In this document: positions 53,098-61,925 of the stretch, in pieces
Position numbering within the stretch: the first letter of the stretch is position 1
Layout: the number at the start of each line of letters is the position of its first letter
DNA from: Mycoavidus cysteinexigens_B
Lineage (GTDB): Bacteria > Pseudomonadota > Gammaproteobacteria > Burkholderiales > Burkholderiaceae
Assembly (NCBI GenBank): GCA_031963465.1
Contig: JASSUG010000003.1
Coordinates: forward strand, 124,001-188,000
Length of the DNA: 64,000 bases
Direction of reading: 5' to 3'
The notes under the pieces: generated by a model
Databases searched by the model: none
Seen by the model: the letters and a program-made list of their open reading frames with translations, nothing else
What the model was told of the DNA's origin: nothing
Translations under genes and position numbers: made by a program

Positions 53098-54885
53098 ATG
53101 AGTGTAATCAATCAACGTAACAAGCAATCTTCTGCCGCCAATTCTCCAGTGCCTGAGTCAAATGCGCCTACTCTAGGTGACTCGATTGGTGCGACTGTGC
53201 TGATCCGTTCGCTTGAGAAAGAGCAGGTTGAATATATTTGGGGCTATCCCGGCGGCTCGGTTCTCTATATTTACGATGAGCTATATAAACAAGATAAGAT
53301 TGCGCATATTCTAGTGCGCCATGAACAGGCCGCGGTCCATGCCGCCGATGCCTATGCGCGAGCAACCGGTAAGGTTGGCGTCTGTCTGGTCACTTCAGGG
53401 CCTGGTGTGACCAATGCCGTGACCGGCATCGCCACGGCTTATATGGATTCAGTGCCGTTGGTGATTATCAGTGGGCAAGTGCCGACCACGGCGATTGGAC
53501 AGGACGCATTTCAAGGATGCGATACAGTGGGCATTACACGTCCATGCGTGAAACACAATTTTTTGGTTAAAGACGTGCATGAGTTGGCAACGACGATATG
53601 CAAAGCCTTTCATATTGCACGAAGCGGACGGCCTGGCCCGGTTTTAATTGATATCCCAAAAGATATCTCAAAAATGCCGTGTCGTTTTGAGTATCCGCAA
53701 AACCTTACGCTGCGCTCGTATAACCCCATTACCAAGGGCCATGCTGGCCAAATCCGCAAAGCGTTGAAGCTTTTGCTGTCTGCGCAACGGCCCTATATTT
53801 ACACCGGCGGTGGCATTATTCTCGCCAATGCGTCGGCTGAGCTTAACCAATTTGCTGATTTACTCGGTTATCCGGTCACCAATACCTTGATGGGGCTAGG
53901 CGGCTTTCGTGCTTCTGATCGAAAATTTCTCGGTATGCTTGGCATGCATGGCACCTATGAAGCCAATATGGCGATGCAGCATTGTGATGTACTGATTGCC
54001 ATTGGGGCGCGCTTTGATGATCGAGTGATTGGCGATCCAGCGCATTTTATGTCAGTCCCCCGCCAGATTATCCATATTGATATCGATCCTTCATCGATTG
54101 CCAAGCGCGTCAAGGTGGATATTCCGATTGTCGGCGATGTCAAAGAAATTTTGCACGATATGCTCGAGCAATTGCAGGCCGGGCGCTTACCGGTGAAACG
54201 CGAAGCCCTGGCTGCTTGGTGGGCGCAAATTGAGCAATGGCGCAGTATTGATTGCTTAAAATATGATCGGACAAGCGCGATCGTTAAGCCGCAATTTGTG
54301 ATTGAAACACTGTATCAACTGACCCAGGGTAATGCTTTTGTCTGCTCAGATGTAGGCCAGCATCAGATGTGGGCAGCGCAATATTATCGCTTTGATAAGC
54401 CACGCCGCTGGATCAACTCTGGCGGTCTTGGTACGATGGGGTTTGGCCTGCCGGCAGCGATGGGCGTGAAGATGGCGTATCCTGACGATGATGTGGTTTG
54501 CATCACCGGCGAAGGTTCGATCCAAATGTGCATTCAGGAGCTATCTACCTGCTTACAGCATAATACGCCGGTGAAAATTGTTTCGCTGAATAACCGCTAC
54601 TTGGGCATGGTGCGTCAGTGGCAACAAGTTGAGTATAGTAAGCGTTATGCGCACTCTTATATGGAAGCCCTACCTGACTTTATTAAGCTGGCGCAAGCGT
54701 ATGGTCATGTTGGCATACGGATTGAGAAAACCGTCGATGTTGAGCCTGCGTTGAAAGAGGCATTGCGGCTAAAAGATCGTACGGTCTTTTTAGATTTTCA
54801 GACAGATCCAACCGAGAATGTTTGGCCGATGGTGCCAGCAGGCAAGGGCATTACTGAAATGTTGCTTGGCTCAGAAGACCTTTAA
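53098..54885 (+). CDS. ilvB: Acetolactate synthase large subunit
   Basis: A 595-residue ThDP enzyme for the first common step of valine, leucine and isoleucine synthesis. VEYIWGYPGGSVLYIYDEL and LVRHEQAAVHAADAYARATG (catalytic Glu in HEQ) sit in the N-terminal domain; the ThDP motif appears as ITGEGSIQMCIQELSTCLQ...NNRYLGMVRQWQ. An N-terminal extension of about 25 residues precedes the core. First of ilvB-ilvN-ilvC; the gap to ilvN is eight bases. Downstream leuA is destroyed. Confidence 0.97.
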   Translation: MSVINQRNKQSSAANSPVPESNAPTLGDSIGATVLIRSLEKEQVEYIWGYPGGSVLYIYDELYKQDKIAHILVRHEQAAVHAADAYARATGKVGVCLVTSGPGVTNAVTGIATAYMDSVPLVIISGQVPTTAIGQDAFQGCDTVGITRPCVKHNFLVKDVHELATTICKAFHIARSGRPGPVLIDIPKDISKMPCRFEYPQNLTLRSYNPITKGHAGQIRKALKLLLSAQRPYIYTGGGIILANASAELNQFADLLGYPVTNTLMGLGGFRASDRKFLGMLGMHGTYEANMAMQHCDVLIAIGARFDDRVIGDPAHFMSVPRQIIHIDIDPSSIAKRVKVDIPIVGDVKEILHDMLEQLQAGRLPVKREALAAWWAQIEQWRSIDCLKYDRTSAIVKPQFVIETLYQLTQGNAFVCSDVGQHQMWAAQYYRFDKPRRWINSGGLGTMGFGLPAAMGVKMAYPDDDVVCITGEGSIQMCIQELSTCLQHNTPVKIVSLNNRYLGMVRQWQQVEYSKRYAHSYMEALPDFIKLAQAYGHVGIRIEKTVDVEPALKEALRLKDRTVFLDFQTDPTENVWPMVPAGKGITEMLLGSEDL

Positions 54886-54893
54886 TTTTTGTT

Positions 54894-55385
54894 ATGAAGC
54901 ACATCATTTCTATTTTGCTAGAAAACGAGCCCGGTGCATTGTCGCGCGTGGTTGGGCTTTTTTCCGCACGCGCATACAATATCGAAACACTCACGGTAGC
55001 GCCAACGGCAGATCCTTCGCTATCACGCATGACCTTGGTGACGGTTGGCTCGGAAGATATTGTTGAACAAATGACCAAACATCTCAACCGCTTAATTGAG
55101 GTTGTGAAGGTCATTGATTTGACGGCTGGCGCGTATCTTGAGCGTGAGTTGATGCTCATCAAAGTCAGAGCAGTAGGCAAAGAGCGCGAGGAAATAAAAC
55201 GCATGGCTGAGATTTTCCGCGGCCGCATTATTGACGTAACGGATAAAACCTACACGCTTGAATTAACCGGCGATAGTGGCAAGCTTGATGCTTTTATCGA
55301 CAGCATTGAGCGCAGCCTGATTTTAGAAACAGTCCGCACCGGCGCTTCAGGCATTGGACGTGGCGAGCGTATTCTCAAACTTTAA
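54894..55385 (+). CDS. ilvN: Acetolactate synthase small (regulatory) subunit
   Basis: A 163-residue subunit with an N-terminal ACT domain (KHIISILLENEPGALSRVVGLF, AYNIETLTVAPT) and a C-terminal domain (KVRAVGKEREEIKRMAEIFRGRIIDV). It activates the large subunit and carries valine feedback inhibition. It begins eight bases after ilvB and lies 29 bases before ilvC. The gene is also named ilvH in some genomes. Confidence 0.96.
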   Translation: MKHIISILLENEPGALSRVVGLFSARAYNIETLTVAPTADPSLSRMTLVTVGSEDIVEQMTKHLNRLIEVVKVIDLTAGAYLERELMLIKVRAVGKEREEIKRMAEIFRGRIIDVTDKTYTLELTGDSGKLDAFIDSIERSLILETVRTGASGIGRGERILKL

Positions 55386-55414
55386 ATGGCTTGAAATTTT
55401 ATAAGGAAATATGA

Positions 55415-56431
55415 ATGAAAGTTTATTATGACAAAGACGCAGATCTTTCTTTAGTGAAAGGTAAAACCGTAGCCATTATCGGCTACGGTTCGCAAGGCCA
55501 TGCTCATGCGCTTAACCTGAACGATAGCGGGGTTAAGGTAACGGTTGGCCTGCGCCGCGCTGGCGCGTCTTGGCATAAGGCTGAACAGGCTGGCTTGACG
55601 GTTAAAGAAGTGGCCGCGGCCGTACAGGGCGCGGATATTGTGATGATGTTGCTGCCTGATGAGCAGATTGGTAGCGTTTATCGGTGCGAAGTTGAGCCCA
55701 ATATCAAAGCGGGCGCAGCCCTGGCCTTTGCGCATGGTTTTAATATTCATTATGGGCAGGTAGTGCCGCGCGCTGACCTAGATGTGATAATGATTGCGCC
55801 TAAAGCGCCAGGTCATACGGTCCGCTCAACTTATACTCAAGGCGGTGGCGTCCCTCATTTAATCGCGGTGGCGCAGAATCAATCGGGGCTGGCGCGTGAG
55901 TTAGCATTGTCCTATGCAGTCGCCAATGGCGGTGGGCGCGCAGGCATTATTGAAACGAATTTCCGTGAAGAAACTGAAACGGATCTATTCGGTGAGCAGG
56001 CCGTTTTATGTGGCGGCACGGTTGAATTGATCAAGGCGGGTTTTGAAACTTTGGTCGAAGCCGGTTATGCTCCGGAAATGGCTTATTTTGAATGTCTGCA
56101 TGAACTTAAGCTAATCGTCGATTTGATCTATGAAGGCGGGATTGCGAATATGAATTATTCGATCTCGAATAATGCGGAATATGGCGAATATGTTACCGGC
56201 CCCCGCATTGTGACTGAAAAAACCAAAGATGAGATGCGCAAAGTGCTGCAAGATATTCAGAGTGGCGAATATGCAAAAAGCTTTATCACTGAGCATCTAA
56301 CAGGCGCGCCTACGCTGATCTCGCGGCGGCGTTTAAATGCTGAGCATCAAATTGAGCAAGTAGGTGGCAAATTACGCTCAATGATGCCTTGGATTACGAA
56401 AAACAAGCTGGTTGACCAATCAAAAAATTAA
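55415..56431 (+). CDS. ilvC: Ketol-acid reductoisomerase (class I)
   Basis: A 338-residue NADPH enzyme. The Rossmann motif is AIIGYGSQGHAHALNL, the KAPGHTVR segment carries the hinge Lys, and metal ligands lie in ETETDLFGEQAVLCGG and in AYFECLHELKLIVDLIYEGG. Length 338 marks the short class I. A GGAAAT-type ribosome site precedes the ATG. The 3' end overlaps a possible upstream start of psd, but the likely psd start is seven bases after the ilvC stop. Confidence 0.97.
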   Translation: MKVYYDKDADLSLVKGKTVAIIGYGSQGHAHALNLNDSGVKVTVGLRRAGASWHKAEQAGLTVKEVAAAVQGADIVMMLLPDEQIGSVYRCEVEPNIKAGAALAFAHGFNIHYGQVVPRADLDVIMIAPKAPGHTVRSTYTQGGGVPHLIAVAQNQSGLARELALSYAVANGGGRAGIIETNFREETETDLFGEQAVLCGGTVELIKAGFETLVEAGYAPEMAYFECLHELKLIVDLIYEGGIANMNYSISNNAEYGEYVTGPRIVTEKTKDEMRKVLQDIQSGEYAKSFITEHLTGAPTLISRRRLNAEHQIEQVGGKLRSMMPWITKNKLVDQSKN

Positions 56432-56438
56432 ACGACAT

Positions 56439-57083
56439 ATGAACTATCCTCACCCAATTATTGCCCGCGAAGGCTGGCCTTTTTTGTTATTTATCGCGGT
56501 TTTGACGCTCGTCGTGCAAATCTTTGCCGGTTTTGCGTGGTCTTGGCCACTTTGGCTGCTGACCGCATTTGTGGTGCAATTTTTCCGCGATCCGCCTCGC
56601 CCGATTCCAAGCCAAGCTAATGCCGTGCTCAGTCCTGCTGATGGCCGCGTGGTGGCGGTGCAAACTTGCCGCGACCCCTACGCTGAGCGTGAAGCATTGA
56701 TGATTAGCGTATTTATGAATGTTTTCAATGCCCATTCGCAGCGCTCGCCGGTCGATGGCGTGATTAAAAGAGTGGCTTATTTTCCTGGGGCATTTTTCAA
56801 TGCAGCGCTGGATAAATCCTCGCTTGAGAATGAGCGTAATGCGTTGGTGATCGAAACAGAGGCAGGACAAACCGTGACTGCGGTTCAGGTCGCCGGACTC
56901 GTGGCGCGCCGGATCCTGTGCTATGTGACGACAAATGAGTCGGTTAAGCGCGGTCAACGTTACGGTTTTATCCGCTTTGGCTCGCGTGTTGATGTGTATC
57001 TGCCACTTGGCAGCCGCCCAAAGGTTGCGATTGGTGAGAAAGTATTTGCTACTTCGACTATTCTGGCTGAATTGGAGTCTTGA
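56439..57083 (+). CDS. psd: Phosphatidylserine decarboxylase proenzyme (short type)
   Basis: A 214-residue pyruvoyl enzyme making phosphatidylethanolamine. Two membrane-type segments (PFLLFIAVLTLVVQIFAGFA and WPLWLLTAFVVQF) lie at the N-terminus. VLSPADGRVV, MNVFNAHSQRSPVDG and the cleavage site RFGSRVDVYLP (Gly-Ser; Ser becomes pyruvoyl) are conserved. Start ATG 56439 (MNYPHPIIAREGWP) is favoured over 56412, which overlaps ilvC. Ends 122 bases before pssA; a strong hairpin lies between. Confidence 0.93.
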   Translation: MNYPHPIIAREGWPFLLFIAVLTLVVQIFAGFAWSWPLWLLTAFVVQFFRDPPRPIPSQANAVLSPADGRVVAVQTCRDPYAEREALMISVFMNVFNAHSQRSPVDGVIKRVAYFPGAFFNAALDKSSLENERNALVIETEAGQTVTAVQVAGLVARRILCYVTTNESVKRGQRYGFIRFGSRVDVYLPLGSRPKVAIGEKVFATSTILAELES

Positions 57084-57112
57084 AGAGGTCGACCAAGCAC
57101 CCCCTACCTAAT

Positions 57113-57144
57113 CTAGGGACTTGTGGCACGCCCCAAGTCCCTAG
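57113..57144 (+). promoter_or_regulatory. Perfect 11-bp hairpin between psd and pssA
   Basis: CTAGGGACTTG (57113-57123) and CAAGTCCCTAG (57134-57144) form a perfect stem with a 10-base loop. No T-run follows, so it may act as an mRNA processing or stabilising element, or as a rho-dependent pause site. pssA starts 60 bases further on. Confidence 0.55.
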
Positions 57145-57204
57145 CCCAAAGGTATCGCGTAACCTGAAATGTTAGATCAGCTGCGCTTTTTTAAAGGAAT
57201 TTGA

Positions 57205-58089
57205 ATGTCTGCTTCCAAGCTGCGCCGCATACGCCAAAACGGTACATTTTTGCCGCGCTCGCTTCGCCATCAAGCCGAAGGCGAGGTTGATAATGAAGAT
57301 ACGCTAAGGCTTGAGCGTCAACGGCGCTTACGCAAACGGGGCATCTATTTGTTACCGAATGCATTTACTACGGCGGCGCTTTTTTGCGGATTTTTTGCCA
57401 TTGTGCAGGCGATGAATCAGCAATTTGAAATGGCTGCGATTGCGATTTTTGCAGCTATGGTGCTCGATGGGATGGATGGCCGGGTGGCGCGTATGACAAA
57501 AACGCAAAGTGCCTTTGGTGAGCAATATGACAGCATATCCGATATGGTGTCATTTGGTGTGGCGCCTGCGCTAGTCATGTATGAATGGGCCTTAAAGGAT
57601 TTAGGGCGTTGGGGCTGGCTCGCGGCCTTTGTCTATTGTGCGGGCTCGGCATTACGACTAGCGCGCTTTAATACCAACCTGAACAAAATCGACAGTCGTT
57701 TTTTCCAAGGTTTGCCAAGCCCCGCCGCGGCTGCCTTAATTGCGGGTTTTGTCTGGCTGGTGATTGATAACCGGATTCCGATGAAGCTCAACTGGCTGCC
57801 TTGGGTCGCCTTTACGTTGACGCTTTATGCCGGCATCACAATGGTCTCAAACGCACCCTTTTACAGTGGCAAAACCCTAGACATCCGGTATCGTGTGCCA
57901 TTTGGGGTGATTTTGTTGGTGGTGCTGGCTTTTGTGCTAGTGTCGTCCGACCCACCGATTATGTTGTTTGGCTTATTTGTTTTGTATGGGCTTTCAGGCT
58001 ATGTCTTCTGGGCAATTCGTATGCTGCGTGGTAAGTTCAATTCAAGCACTAAAGACCCGCAAGCTTCAGAGAAGGGTGATACAGAGTGA
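57205..58089 (+). CDS. pssA: CDP-diacylglycerol--serine O-phosphatidyltransferase
   Basis: A 294-residue inner-membrane enzyme making phosphatidylserine, the substrate of Psd. The CDP-alcohol phosphatidyltransferase motif DGMDGRVARMTKTQSAFGEQ followed by YDSISD has the expected D-G-(x2)-x-x-R-(x8)-G-(x3)-D-(x3)-D spacing. About six to eight membrane helices follow; a basic cytoplasmic N-terminus of about 45 residues precedes. Gene order psd-pssA is standard for the group, and leuA should follow but is ruined here. Confidence 0.95.
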   Translation: MSASKLRRIRQNGTFLPRSLRHQAEGEVDNEDTLRLERQRRLRKRGIYLLPNAFTTAALFCGFFAIVQAMNQQFEMAAIAIFAAMVLDGMDGRVARMTKTQSAFGEQYDSISDMVSFGVAPALVMYEWALKDLGRWGWLAAFVYCAGSALRLARFNTNLNKIDSRFFQGLPSPAAAALIAGFVWLVIDNRIPMKLNWLPWVAFTLTLYAGITMVSNAPFYSGKTLDIRYRVPFGVILLVVLAFVLVSSDPPIMLFGLFVLYGLSGYVFWAIRMLRGKFNSSTKDPQASEKGDTE

Positions 58090-58128
58090 GCTGTTAGGCT
58101 CGGTTTAATTCTGGTTTTTTGGGTGCGC

Positions 58129-58330
58129 TAAATATATCTGACAAACTCATCATTTTCGATAACATCCTGTGGGACGGCGAGCAGTCACCCTTTTATCGTA
58201 ACCCCGCCGTTGCAAAGGAAAAAAACTGTGCATGACGCCCGAGCAAGCGCGTATTGCTGTGCGACATGCGCGGCAGCTTACGAATGACGTTGAATTTTTT
58301 CCAAAGATAGCAGCCGTTCTAATCAAATGC
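58129..58330 (+). pseudogene. leuA: 2-isopropylmalate synthase, decayed remnant
   Basis: Immediately after pssA the sequence reads SDKLIIFDNILWDGEQSP, matching the LeuA N-terminus (SDKLIIFDTTLRDGEQSP), with the start codon changed to ATA and the catalytic Arg of LRDGEQ changed to Trp. Further on, MTPEQARIAVRHARQLTNDVEF (58232 onward) matches a LeuA segment that should lie about 90 residues later. The bulk between and after is deleted and frames are broken. Position after pssA is where intact leuA sits in Burkholderia relatives. LeuA commits ketoisovalerate to leucine. Confidence 0.8.
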
Positions 58331-58670
58331 CTCTTGATCTGCAACCAGCATGATTTGCGACCTGAATGAATTGCAAAGTGGGCATCCTCGTGCCTTCTGT
58401 ACGATCTCTCATTTTTAAATCCTATTTCAAGCTCGGCTACTGCCTCCTACGGCTTAGTGCAAAAATCTCCCGTGGCGTCATACTTGTCGCTACCGGTCGA
58501 AGTTCGAGAAAAAAAAGATCATCCCTATACTTGACTAAATTCCTAGGTTATTTATACTTACTAAAGATAGCGGGGTTATTGAGCGCACTTATTGGGTGTG
58601 CTGAATAGAAATAGTTTGGCTATTGAGCCTAATTTGATCACTTTGCCCGCTACGATGTTTTTGCCTACTT
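58331..58670. other. Gene-free stretch between the leuA remnant and iscR
   Basis: About 340 bases. An 80-codon plus-strand ORF (58366-58608) is open but has atypical codon use and no recognised family; I regard it as chance. The remaining leuA sequence cannot be recognised in any frame here. The promoter of iscR must lie near 58600-58660, but no clear consensus was found. Confidence 0.5.
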
Positions 58671-59147
58671 ATGAGACTTACGACAAAAGGCCGTTTCGCT
58701 GTGACTGCAATGCTAGATTTAGCATTGCGCTGTGAAAAAGGTCCTGTCACGCTGGCTGGTATTAGTGAGCGGCAACGCATTTCGCTGTCGTATCTTGAGC
58801 AATTATTTAGCAAACTGCGTCGGCATGGAATTGTCGAGAGTGTGCGTGGGCCAGGCGGCGGCTATAAGCTTGGCCGACAAGTTGCAGGGATTACAGTCGC
58901 AGATATCATTATTGCCGCTGATGAAGCGCTTGATGCAACGCGCTGCGGCGGCAAAGGCAACTGCGATCATGCGCCTCATCAAGAAGGACATTGCATGACG
59001 CATAGATTATGGTCGACATTGAATCAAAGAATGCGTGAGTATCTCGATTCAGTATCACTACAAGATTTGGTTGCTCAGCAGCGTATGTCTGAGCCTGGTT
59101 TGACCGTATTACACGATCAGCGTGTCAGTATGATGGATATAATTTAA
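58671..59147 (+). CDS. iscR: Rrf2-type Fe-S regulator IscR
   Basis: A 158-residue regulator with a winged helix (MRLTTKGRFAVTAMLDLAL; ISLSYLEQLFSKLRRHGIVESVRGPGGGY). The [2Fe-2S] ligands are the three cysteines in CGGKGNCDHAPHQEGHCMTH, followed by the ligand-region His. With its cluster it represses the isc operon. First gene, 17 bases before iscS. Confidence 0.96.
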   Translation: MRLTTKGRFAVTAMLDLALRCEKGPVTLAGISERQRISLSYLEQLFSKLRRHGIVESVRGPGGGYKLGRQVAGITVADIIIAADEALDATRCGGKGNCDHAPHQEGHCMTHRLWSTLNQRMREYLDSVSLQDLVAQQRMSEPGLTVLHDQRVSMMDII

Positions 59148-59164
59148 GGTTTTCGGAGCCATTG

Positions 59165-60388
59165 ATGAAAGAAGTCCTTCCCCGCCTTCCGATCTATCTG
59201 GATTACAGCGCGACTACGCCTGTTGATCCTCGGGTTGCGGACAAAATGATCCCTTATTTGTGCGAGCAGTTCGGCAACCCGGCTTCGCGCAGCCATTCTT
59301 ATGGTTGGACGGCGGAGCAAGCGGTAGAAGACGCGCGTGCGCAAGTGGCGGCCTTGGCCAATTGCGATCCTCGTGAAATTGTTTGGACTTCGGGCGCGAC
59401 TGAATCGGACAATCTAGCTATAAAAGGCGCTGCACATTTTTATCAAAGCAAAGGTAAGCATATTATTACCGTCAAAACCGAGCACAAAGCTGTGCTGGAT
59501 ACCTGTCGTGAGCTTGAGCGGCAAGGTTTTGAGGTGACTTATCTTGAGGTTCTAGAAAACGGCTTGTTGGATCTTGATGTCTTTAAGCAAGCGCTTCGTC
59601 CCGATACGATCTTAGTTTCGGTGATGATGGTCAATAATGAAATCGGTGTGATCCAAGATATTGAGCAAATCGGTGAGATTTGTCGCGATAAAGGCATTAT
59701 TTTTCATGTTGATGCAGCGCAAGCAGCAGGTAAGGTGAGGATTGATCTAGCCCGCTTAAAGGTTGATTTGATGTCTTTTTCTGCGCACAAGGCGTATGGC
59801 CCTAAAGGCATTGGCGCAATGTATGTTCGCCGCAAACCGCGCGTGCGCATTGAAGCGCAGATGCATGGCGGCGGCCATGAGCGGGGCATGCGCTCAGGTA
59901 CTTTGCCGACGCACCAGATTGTCGGCATGGGTGAAGCTTTTCGCTTAGCCCATGAAGAAATGGATGCTGACACTAAGCATGCGCGTGCGCTTTATGACAG
60001 ACTGCTGCAGGGTCTAAGTAAAATGGAAGAAGTGTATGTAAACGGCGATACACAGCAGCGTGTGCCTCACAATCTAAACATTAGTTTTAATTTTGTTGAG
60101 GGCGAATCGTTGATTATGGCGGTCAAGGATATCGCCGTATCATCTGGCTCTGCTTGTACTTCGGCCTCGCTTGAGCCTTCTTATGTATTGCGTGCGCTTG
60201 GGCGTAATGATGAATTGGCGCACAGTTCAATTCGGTTTTCCGTAGGGCGCTTTACGACGTTACCGGAAATAGATTACGTGATCCGTTTGATGGAAAGTAA
60301 AATTGCTAAGTTGCGCGATTTGTCGCCATTGTGGGAAATGCACCAAGCTGGGGTCGATCTGAATTCGATCGTCTGGGCAGCACATTGA
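59165..60388 (+). CDS. iscS: Cysteine desulfurase
   Basis: A 407-residue PLP enzyme that takes sulfur from cysteine for Fe-S clusters and tRNA thiolation. IYLDYSATTPVDPRV opens the protein; the PLP lysine is in SFSAHKAYGPKGIG and the active Cys in SSGSACTSASLEPSYVLRALG. ATG 59165 is preferred to TTG 59162. It lies between iscR and iscU. Confidence 0.97.
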   Translation: MKEVLPRLPIYLDYSATTPVDPRVADKMIPYLCEQFGNPASRSHSYGWTAEQAVEDARAQVAALANCDPREIVWTSGATESDNLAIKGAAHFYQSKGKHIITVKTEHKAVLDTCRELERQGFEVTYLEVLENGLLDLDVFKQALRPDTILVSVMMVNNEIGVIQDIEQIGEICRDKGIIFHVDAAQAAGKVRIDLARLKVDLMSFSAHKAYGPKGIGAMYVRRKPRVRIEAQMHGGGHERGMRSGTLPTHQIVGMGEAFRLAHEEMDADTKHARALYDRLLQGLSKMEEVYVNGDTQQRVPHNLNISFNFVEGESLIMAVKDIAVSSGSACTSASLEPSYVLRALGRNDELAHSSIRFSVGRFTTLPEIDYVIRLMESKIAKLRDLSPLWEMHQAGVDLNSIVWAAH

Positions 60389-60499
60389 CGGCGGTTAGCG
60401 ATTATCGATAAACGCTTTGCGCTTTACCTAAAGCGATACGCAGTATGTAACTTGGCTGAAACTAGCTGAGCCAATAACAGGTTTTTTTGGAGTTAGATC

Positions 60500-60916
60500 A
60501 TGGCATACAGTGATAAAGTACTCGATCATTACGAGAATCCCCGTAATGTTGGGTCATTTGATAAAAGCGGGGACGGCATTGGCACTGGCATGGTGGGTGC
60601 GCCGGCCTGTGGGGATGTGATGAAGCTGCAAATTCGAGTGGGCGCTGACGGCGTGATTGAAGATGCAAAGTTTAAGACCTATGGCTGTGGCTCAGCGATT
60701 GCATCAAGCTCGCTGGTGACTGAATGGGTTAAAGGTAAGACGCTTGATCAGGCGTTGACAATCAAGAACACGCACATTGCTGAAGAATTGGCGTTGCCGC
60801 CAGTGAAGATCCATTGTTCGATTCTGGCCGAAGACGCGATTAAAGCTGCCGTGAAAGATTACCAAGAGCGTCATGGCAAAGTGGCTGAGCTGACTGCAAC
60901 TAAGCAAGCGGTTTAA
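60500..60916 (+). CDS. iscU: Fe-S cluster scaffold protein
   Basis: A 138-residue scaffold with the three cluster cysteines: GAPACGDVMKL, TYGCGSAIASSS and KIHCSILAEDAI. The LPPVK motif recognised by HscA is visible as ALPPVKIHC. Starts 112 bases after iscS with GGAGTT as ribosome site. Length slightly above E. coli IscU owing to the C-terminal tail. Confidence 0.97.
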   Translation: MAYSDKVLDHYENPRNVGSFDKSGDGIGTGMVGAPACGDVMKLQIRVGADGVIEDAKFKTYGCGSAIASSSLVTEWVKGKTLDQALTIKNTHIAEELALPPVKIHCSILAEDAIKAAVKDYQERHGKVAELTATKQAV

Positions 60917-60968
60917 TTTTAGGTGGCAAATAAGCAGGGCGACATGCCCTACATTTTTCTGAGTGAAG

Positions 60969-61292
60969 ATGGCCATTACGTTGACTGAAAAAGCGGCGCA
61001 GCATGTGGAAAAATATTTGCTACGCCGTGGCAAAGGGGTTGGCTTGCGCTTGGGCGTGCGTACGACGGGCTGTTCTGGGCTGGCGTATAAGCTTGAATAT
61101 GTGGATGCGCTGGCGCCAGAGGACCAAGTATTTGAAAGTTATGGCATAAAAGTCGTAGTTGACCCGAAGAGCCTGGCTTACATTGACGGCACTGAATTGG
61201 ACTTTGCACGGGAGGGCTTGAATGAAGGTTTCAAATTCAAGAATCCAAATGTCAAAGATGAATGTGGGTGCGGTGAATCATTCCGAATTTAA
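60969..61292 (+). CDS. iscA: A-type Fe-S carrier
   Basis: A 107-residue protein with the A-type signature: TTGCSGLAYKLEYVD plus the C-terminal DECGCGESF, supplying three cysteines. It delivers clusters to apo-enzymes. ATG 60969 gives MAITLTEKAAQHVEKYL, the usual N-terminus; an upstream GTG at 60963 is less likely. Followed by an intrinsic-terminator-like hairpin before hscB. Confidence 0.96.
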   Translation: MAITLTEKAAQHVEKYLLRRGKGVGLRLGVRTTGCSGLAYKLEYVDALAPEDQVFESYGIKVVVDPKSLAYIDGTELDFAREGLNEGFKFKNPNVKDECGCGESFRI

Positions 61293-61311
61293 AACAGCAG
61301 CGGCAACTAAT

Positions 61312-61350
61312 CTAGCATCTGAGCGTAGCGCTGATTTATGCTAGTTTTTT
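61312..61350 (+). terminator. Terminator/attenuator inside the isc operon (iscA-hscB)
   Basis: CTAGCAT (61312-61318) and ATGCTAG (61338-61344) form a 7-bp stem, followed directly by six T. Outer bases (CGGCAA before, TTGCCG after) can extend the structure. It may reduce transcription of hscBA-fdx relative to iscRSUA. Confidence 0.65.
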
Positions 61351-61383
61351 GCCGTTAGCTAAGAGCTGGGCGGCTTAATTTCC

Positions 61384-61914
61384 ATGTCCTCTTTAAGCAG
61401 TACTCATTTCGAATTATTTGGCTTGCCTACAAGTTTCATAATTGATGACAATACACTTGCTAGTGCGTATCGTACGGTGCAGGCGCATACTCACCCGGAT
61501 CGTTTCGCCGCGGATTCCGAGGCTCAAAAGCGGCTTGCTTTGCAATGGGCGACGCGGGCTAACGATGCCTATCGCACATTAAAAGATCCATTGCAACGGG
61601 CGATTTATGTATTGCAGTTACGCGGTATTGAAACGCAGGCCGAGAATAATACCGTGATGGCAAGCGCCTTTCTAATGCTACAGCTAGAATGGCGCGAATC
61701 TATTGACGCCGCAAAACTAGAAAAAAATCTGCCGGCGCTTGAGGCGTTGCTCGATACATTGCAAGCCGCGCGTACGGCGCGTTTTGCAAAACTCGCGGGT
61801 CTGTTTGAGACCCAGATGGATCAAGCCGCGGCTGATGTGGTGCGCGAATTGATGTTTATCGAACGCGTCGTCCATGAAGCGCAGGCTCAGATTGAAAAAC
61901 TTGAATACATGTAA
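61384..61914 (+). CDS. hscB: J-domain co-chaperone HscB
   Basis: A 176-residue protein with an N-terminal J domain (FELFGLPTSFIIDDNTLASAYR; HPD in AHTHPDRF) and a C-terminal helical domain that binds IscU. It stimulates HscA ATPase. Eleven bases separate it from hscA. Length and layout match the family. Confidence 0.95.
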   Translation: MSSLSSTHFELFGLPTSFIIDDNTLASAYRTVQAHTHPDRFAADSEAQKRLALQWATRANDAYRTLKDPLQRAIYVLQLRGIETQAENNTVMASAFLMLQLEWRESIDAAKLEKNLPALEALLDTLQAARTARFAKLAGLFETQMDQAAADVVRELMFIERVVHEAQAQIEKLEYM

Positions 61915-61925
61915 AAGGCAATCTG

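Noticed and set aside
58366..58608. 80-codon ORF before iscR
   Set aside because: No ribosome site, no family resemblance, basic and hydrophobic composition typical of chance frames in decayed DNA next to the leuA remnant.
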